19,365 nucleotides of DNA from DASQDN01 sp035630195 (GTDB lineage Bacteria > Acidobacteriota > Terriglobia > Bryobacterales > Bryobacteraceae). Shown here one piece after another: positions 15,055-19,365 of this stretch; positions within the stretch are counted from its first letter, which is position 1; each line of letters begins with the position of its first letter. The stretch is taken from assembly GCA_035630195.1 (NCBI GenBank), contig DASQLD010000038.1:1-19365 (forward strand), written 5' to 3'. The position numbers and the translations under genes are program-made. Below the pieces are notes generated by a model that made no database searches, had not been told where the DNA came from, and saw only the letters and a list, made by a program, of their open reading frames with translations.

Positions 15055-17532
15055 ATGAAGATCGAAAATCAGCACACGACGCAGGAGGTTCTAGATCCCG
15101 TTTGCGGCATGACAATCTCGCCCGACGATGACGCGGGCCGCACTGAATATAAGGGACAAACATATTACTTCTGCCATCCCAACTGTCTGGCAAAGTTCAA
15201 AGCAGATCCCGAGCGTTACCTCAAGACGGGATCTTCCACGCCGTCCGAAGTTCTCGATCCGGTTTGTGGCATGACAATCTCACCTGAAGATGCCGCAGGC
15301 AACACTGAATATAAGGGACAAACATATTACTTCTGCCATCCCAACTGTCTGGCAAAGTTCAAAGCAGATCCCGAGCGATACCTAGAACCGCATCCTGCCG
15401 CGCCTCCGCCGGTGGTCGACGGACCCGTTGAATATACGTGTCCGATGCACCCGGAAGTAGTGCGCACCCAGCACGGGAGCTGTCCGATCTGTGGAATGGC
15501 TCTGGAGCCCCGCACCGTTTCGCTCGTCGAGACGGAGAACCCGGAACTGAAGGACATGACGCGAAGGTTCTGGATTTCTGCGGCGTTGACGCTCCCCATT
15601 CTCGTGCTGATGGTCTCGGAGATGCTTCCGGGAAAGCCCCTACAGCAACGGCTGGCGCCGTCCGTTTTAGCTTGGGTGCAATTCCTTCTGGCGACTCCGG
15701 TTGTTCTCTGGGGCGGTTGGCCGTTCTTCGTTCGCGGGTGGCAATCGGTAGTCAATCGCATCCCGAACATGTTTACGCTGATCGCGCTGGGCACGGGCGC
15801 CGCGTACGGCTACAGTGTGGCGGCCACATTGTTCCCCGGCTTGTTCCCCGAGTCTTTCCGTGACCACCATACCGGAGGCCTCGCGATTTACTTCGAACCC
15901 GCAGCCGTGATCGTCGCGCTTGTCCTTCTAGGCCAAGTATTGGAACTCCGTGCACGCAGCCAGACTTCGGGCGCGATCCGCGCATTGCTAGGTCTCGCGC
16001 CCAAAACAGCAAGAGTGATTCGGCCGGATGGCGGGGAAGCGGATGTGCCACTGGCCGAGATCCACATCGGCGACCGTATGCGTGTACGACCCGGCGAAAA
16101 AGTTCCCGTCGACGGCATCCTGGTCGAAGGATCCAGCTTCGTGGACGAGTCCATGGTCACCGGTGAATCTGTGCCGGTCGAGAAGTATCCGGCGAGCAAA
16201 GTGGTAGGCGGGACGGTGAATGGCGCCGGCGGTTTCGTGATGGAAGCCCAGCGCGTGGGCAGTGAGACGTTCCTAGCGCAGATCGTACGCTTAGTAGGCG
16301 AGGCCCAGCGTTCACGCGCTCCCATTCAGCGTCTGGCCGACTCGGTCGCAGGATGGTTTGTTCCTGCCGTAATCGCCATCGCGCTCATCACCGCATTTCT
16401 TTGGGGCTTCTACGGACCGGAACCCAGGCTTACGTATGCGCTTGTAAACGCAGTAGCCGTACTGATCATCGCGTGCCCTTGCGCTCTCGGTCTCGCTACA
16501 CCCATGTCGATCATGGTGGCCACTGGACGCGGCGCTCAGGCCGGTGTCCTGGTCCGCAAGGCTGAAGCTCTCGAATCATTCGAGAAGGTCGACACGCTTG
16601 TCGTGGATAAGACCGGCACCCTGACCGAAGGAAAGCCCCGACTCGTCTCCGTGTTCGTCACACCTGGGCTCGACGAACGCGAGCTTCTTCGTGTAGCAGC
16701 AAGCGTGGAACAAGCGAGTGAACATCCGCTTGGCGCCGCGATCCTCGACGGAGCGAAGGAACGAAACATAACCCTCCCCCGTGCCGACAACTTCCAGTCC
16801 GAAACCGGTCATGGCGTGAGCGGAACAGTCGAAGGTCGAGCGGTGAAAATCGGCAAAGCAGCGCTCCATGACAACCCTCGATTAGCCGAGCGCGCCGAGA
16901 CGCTTCGCCGCGATGGACAGACCGTCATGCTGGTCACGATCGATAGCGTTCCCGCAGGCCTCCTGGGCGTCGCCGATCCCATCAAGCAATCAGCTGTAAA
17001 GGCCGTTCAGCAACTTCGCAAGGATGGTCTGCGCATCGTAATGCTCACCGGGGATAACCGCACGACCGCGGAAACTGTCGCAAAGAAGCTGGGCATCGAC
17101 GAAGTAAGGGCCGACGTTCTCCCGCATGAGAAGGCAGACATCATCGAAGGATTCCGCAAGGAAGGCCGCATCGTCGCAATGGCTGGAGACGGAGTAAACG
17201 ACGCTCCGGCCCTCGCGCAAGCCGACGTCGGAATAGGGATGGGAACGGGAACTGATGTCGCGATAGAAAGCGCCGACATCACTCTACTCAAAGGCGATCT
17301 GCAAGGACTCGTTCGCGCTCGGCGATTAAGCCAATCGACCATGCGCAACATTCGTCAGAACCTTTTCTTCGCGTTTGTCTACAACGCGCTCGGCGTACCC
17401 GTTGCAGCCGGGATACTCTATCCGTTCTTCGGAATCCTGCTGAGCCCGATGCTAGCAAGCGCGGCGATGACTTTCAGCTCTGTCTCTGTCATCGCGAACG
17501 CCCTCAGGCTCCGCCGACTAGAACTTTCGTAA
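15055..17532 (+). CDS. copA: Cu(I)-type P1B ATPase with two N-terminal YHS domains
   Basis: An 825-residue heavy-metal pump of the inner membrane that exports Cu(I), and probably Ag(I), from the cytoplasm using ATP. The N terminus has two YHS domains (about residues 11-56 and 65-110, each with DPVCGM and FCHPNCLAKF) and a heavy-metal binding domain (about 118-150, YTCPMHPE and CPICGMALEP); the usual HMA domains with GMxCxxC are absent. The pump core has eight predicted membrane helices, TGES, the CPC ion site (Cys474-Pro475-Cys476), the phosphorylated Asp518 in DKTGT, the SEHPLG motif, MLTGDN and AGDGVNDAPAL. YN in the seventh helix and MTFSS in the eighth fit Cu(I) pumps. ATG 15055 has GAGGTGA 11 nt upstream; GTG 15040 is an alternative start overlapping the barrel gene. 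Confidence 0.95.
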   Translation: MKIENQHTTQEVLDPVCGMTISPDDDAGRTEYKGQTYYFCHPNCLAKFKADPERYLKTGSSTPSEVLDPVCGMTISPEDAAGNTEYKGQTYYFCHPNCLAKFKADPERYLEPHPAAPPPVVDGPVEYTCPMHPEVVRTQHGSCPICGMALEPRTVSLVETENPELKDMTRRFWISAALTLPILVLMVSEMLPGKPLQQRLAPSVLAWVQFLLATPVVLWGGWPFFVRGWQSVVNRIPNMFTLIALGTGAAYGYSVAATLFPGLFPESFRDHHTGGLAIYFEPAAVIVALVLLGQVLELRARSQTSGAIRALLGLAPKTARVIRPDGGEADVPLAEIHIGDRMRVRPGEKVPVDGILVEGSSFVDESMVTGESVPVEKYPASKVVGGTVNGAGGFVMEAQRVGSETFLAQIVRLVGEAQRSRAPIQRLADSVAGWFVPAVIAIALITAFLWGFYGPEPRLTYALVNAVAVLIIACPCALGLATPMSIMVATGRGAQAGVLVRKAEALESFEKVDTLVVDKTGTLTEGKPRLVSVFVTPGLDERELLRVAASVEQASEHPLGAAILDGAKERNITLPRADNFQSETGHGVSGTVEGRAVKIGKAALHDNPRLAERAETLRRDGQTVMLVTIDSVPAGLLGVADPIKQSAVKAVQQLRKDGLRIVMLTGDNRTTAETVAKKLGIDEVRADVLPHEKADIIEGFRKEGRIVAMAGDGVNDAPALAQADVGIGMGTGTDVAIESADITLLKGDLQGLVRARRLSQSTMRNIRQNLFFAFVYNALGVPVAAGILYPFFGILLSPMLASAAMTFSSVSVIANALRLRRLELS
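15141..15377 (+). repeat. Direct repeat: 75-bp identical blocks in the duplicated YHS domains
   Basis: Bases 15141-15215 and 15303-15377 are identical over 75 bp at an offset of 162 bp (54 codons). They code for the C-terminal halves of the two YHS domains. The first halves (15085-15140 and 15247-15302) encode nearly the same protein but differ at many third codon positions and a few residues. Confidence 0.92.
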
Positions 17533-18913
17533 ACTCGTGCTCGCCGTGCACATCCGTGAGCCGCATGTCACGGCTTTGATACGGGTAAGTAAGCTTCGTG
17601 TGATCGAGTCCGATCAAGCGAAGTATCGTCGCATTCACATCGTGAACGCTAAATGGCGACTCCTGCGCGCGAAGGCCAAATTCATCACTAGTGCCGAGCA
17701 CCTGACCGCCCTGAATTCCAGCGCCAGCCATCCACATACTGAAAGCATACGGATGATGGTCGCGCCCATTCTTTCCTTCAGCCAGCGGCGTTCTGCCGAA
17801 CTCACTGCTCCACACGACCAGTGTGGAATCGAGCAGACCACGCGCCTTCAAGTCCGTAAGAAGGCCTGCAATCGGAAGATCGGTCTTCTTGCACATCTTC
17901 GTGTGAGACGCCGCCAGATCCGTGTGCGCATCGTCCCAATCTTCACCGATATTCGTACCGGAGTAGAGCTGGATGAATCGTACCCCCCGCTCGACCATGC
18001 GCCGGGCCAACAAGCACTTCCGCCCAAAGTCGTCCGTAATTCCCTCGCCGATGCCGTAGAGCTTCTTCGTAGCCGCGGATTCCTTTTCGAGATCGACTGC
18101 TTCCGGCGCCGAACTCTGCATCCGATACGCAAGTTCATACGAAGCAATACGCGCTTCCAGTTCAGAATCGTAGCTGCGCGACTCGAGATGCAACTTGTCC
18201 TGTTCGTTGATGAAATCGAGCGTAGCGCGCTGCGCCTTCGACGTGATCCCTTCAGGCGTCGCGAGATTCAGCACAGGATGAGTTCCACCACGGAAAACCG
18301 TCCCCTGGTAAACTGCCGGCAGAAAACCCGACGCATACGCCTGCGGCCCTGACTTCGTCGCTCCGTCCGACATCACGACAAAGGCCGGAAGGTTTTGACT
18401 CTCCGATCCGAGCCCGTAGACAGCCCATGATCCAAGACACGGTAGCCCAGGGAATTGCGATCCCGTATTACGAAGATAAATCGCCGGAGCATGATCGAAC
18501 GCATCCCCATAACAAGATCGAATCAGCGCAATCTGATCGGCCTTCGATCCGATGTGAGGGAACAGCTCCGAGATCTCCATGCCTGACTGGCCGTGATGAT
18601 TGAACTTCCACGGGCTGCCTCTCATCGGCGCCTTCGCAAAGTCAATGCGATTCGTCTTCAGACCCTTCGCAGCTTCTGCCGAGATACACTCACCGCTGCG
18701 CTTCGCCAACTCGGGTTTGGGATCGAAGGTATCCACATGGCTGACACCTCCATGCATGAACAGGTAAATAACGCTCTTCGCTCTCGGCGCCAGATGCGGA
18801 GCCTTCGCCGCCAGAGGATCTTTCCCCGCCCCCTGCAACATCGAGGCAAGCGCAACCGATCCGAATCCTCGGCCCGCCTGCATCAAAAGATCTCGTCTCG
18901 AAATAGGTCTCAT
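17504..18913 (-). CDS. DUF1501 domain protein, Tat-exported
   Basis: A 469-residue protein of the DUF1501 family, related in fold to alkaline phosphatase and sulfatases. The N terminus has a twin-arginine signal (ISRRDLLMQAGRGFGSVALA), so it is exported folded. Family motifs are visible: FMHGGVSHVDTFDPKPEL, DHAPAIYLRNTGSQFPGLPC, VSGTNIGEDWD-like stretch (YSGTNIGEDWDDAHTD), STLVVWSSEFGRTPLAEG, GRDHHPYAFSMWMAGAGIQGG and the C-terminal HDVNATILRLIGLDH. The family is unassigned; it nearly always pairs with DUF1549/DUF1553 proteins, as here, where the upstream gene ends 4 bp before this start. ATG 18913 gives the twin-arginine signal; longer starts run into the partner gene. It is convergent with the copper pump gene, overlapping it by 29 bp. 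Confidence 0.93.
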   Translation of the reverse strand: MRPISRRDLLMQAGRGFGSVALASMLQGAGKDPLAAKAPHLAPRAKSVIYLFMHGGVSHVDTFDPKPELAKRSGECISAEAAKGLKTNRIDFAKAPMRGSPWKFNHHGQSGMEISELFPHIGSKADQIALIRSCYGDAFDHAPAIYLRNTGSQFPGLPCLGSWAVYGLGSESQNLPAFVVMSDGATKSGPQAYASGFLPAVYQGTVFRGGTHPVLNLATPEGITSKAQRATLDFINEQDKLHLESRSYDSELEARIASYELAYRMQSSAPEAVDLEKESAATKKLYGIGEGITDDFGRKCLLARRMVERGVRFIQLYSGTNIGEDWDDAHTDLAASHTKMCKKTDLPIAGLLTDLKARGLLDSTLVVWSSEFGRTPLAEGKNGRDHHPYAFSMWMAGAGIQGGQVLGTSDEFGLRAQESPFSVHDVNATILRLIGLDHTKLTYPYQSRDMRLTDVHGEHEFTKVLVGGA

Positions 18914-18917
18914 ATCT

Positions 18918-19365
18918 CTAATCCACGTACAAGAATTCGTTTGTATTAAACAGCGCCCGCGCCAATTCAGAAGCTGCCGCCGATTGCTTTCCCAATTCAA
19001 CCGTCTGCGCTTCGATGAACTTGCTAGCGCGCTCGAGTTCCGCAGGCTCGGGATCGCGGGCAAGAACATGACGCCACGCGCGCTTGGCGACATCAGCGGA
19101 CGTCGATCCTTCTATCGCAATTGACGAGCCGAGTCGCCGAGCCTCATCTGTCGTCCACTTGCCATTCAGCAGCGTCAGCGATTGCGGCGCCGTGTTGCTT
19201 TCCTCGCGCCGCGAACATGTCCGAATTCCATCGGGCGCGTCGAAGCTCTCAAACATCGCCGGACGAAACGTTCGTCGCGAAAGCATATAAACACTGCGAC
19301 GTCTTTGCTCTTCGGCGTTCGCGGTCACGTTCCACATGTTGTCCGGACTCTGGCTCAAGCCGTAA
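18918..19365 (-). CDS. DUF1553 (PSD1-type) protein, C-terminal part, truncated by window edge
   Basis: The frame is open to the window edge, so only about the last 148 residues are seen. The visible part carries the DUF1553 C-terminal signature: RRRSVYMLSRRTFRPAMFES, FDAPDGIRTCSRREESNTAP, QSLTLLNGKW and the very typical end LFNTNEFLYVD. These proteins normally also have an N-terminal cytochrome c-like PSD1 and a DUF1549 domain, which would lie beyond the window. A TTG at 19358 is not the start, since the reading frame and homology continue upstream. The partner DUF1501 gene follows after 4 bp. The function of the pair is not established; links to degradation of large polymers have been proposed for Planctomycetes. 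Confidence 0.92.
   Translation of the reverse strand, partial: YGLSQSPDNMWNVTANAEEQRRRSVYMLSRRTFRPAMFESFDAPDGIRTCSRREESNTAPQSLTLLNGKWTTDEARRLGSSIAIEGSTSADVAKRAWRHVLARDPEPAELERASKFIEAQTVELGKQSAAASELARALFNTNEFLYVD

Noticed and set aside
17537..18352. 271-residue open frame on the + strand opposite the DUF1501 gene
   Set aside because: The DUF1501 reading on the - strand is well supported by family motifs; the + frame is Arg-rich and shows nothing recognisable.

Overview
The window looks like a chromosomal piece of an acidobacterium of the Solibacter/Bryobacterales type. The main pointers are a protein ending in the C-terminal domain first described from Solibacter (TIGR03437-like, at 5074-6435), an expanded set of M13 zinc metallopeptidases, a PEP-CTERM protein, and a DUF1553/DUF1501 pair of the kind common in Acidobacteria and Planctomycetes. 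Coding density is very high: no gap between genes exceeds about 150 bp. I see no RNA genes, insertion sequences or CRISPR arrays. The taxonomic call is inferred from gene content alone.

Left part (1-7160, + strand): three tandem paralogues of secreted M13 (neprilysin-like) endopeptidases, the first cut by the window edge. Each start overlaps the stop of the gene before it. The third overlaps a ThuA-like protein with the Solibacter-type C-terminal domain, which is followed 5 bp later by an RraA-like aldolase-family protein. The overlaps suggest one translationally coupled transcript.

Middle part (7200-11278, + strand): a secreted protein made only of POTRA-like repeats with no beta-barrel, then the chromosome-segregation pair scpA-scpB, an RsuA/RluB-type pseudouridine synthase and a small CoA-binding protein. 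The last four are tightly packed or overlapping and form a housekeeping operon. A PEP-CTERM protein lies convergent to it (11271-11969, - strand).

Right part (12120-17532, + strand): a MOSC (YiiM-like) protein, then what looks like a self-regulated copper/silver export operon. It holds a CueR-like MerR regulator with a recognisable long-spacer MerR-type promoter just upstream, a small secreted Cys/His protein, an exported probable outer-membrane barrel with a Met/His pentapeptide repeat near its N terminus, and a Cu(I)-type P1B ATPase that carries two tandem YHS domains and a CPMHP/CPICGM domain instead of the usual ferredoxin-like HMA domains. This operon is the most interesting system here: sensor, inner-membrane pump, periplasmic metal-binding protein and outer-membrane component sit in one transcription unit, and two of the four are families I cannot name. 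Two inverted repeats lie between the small protein and the barrel gene.

Right edge (17504-19365, - strand): a DUF1501 Tat-exported protein and the C-terminal end of its DUF1553 partner, convergent with and overlapping the ATPase gene by 29 bp.
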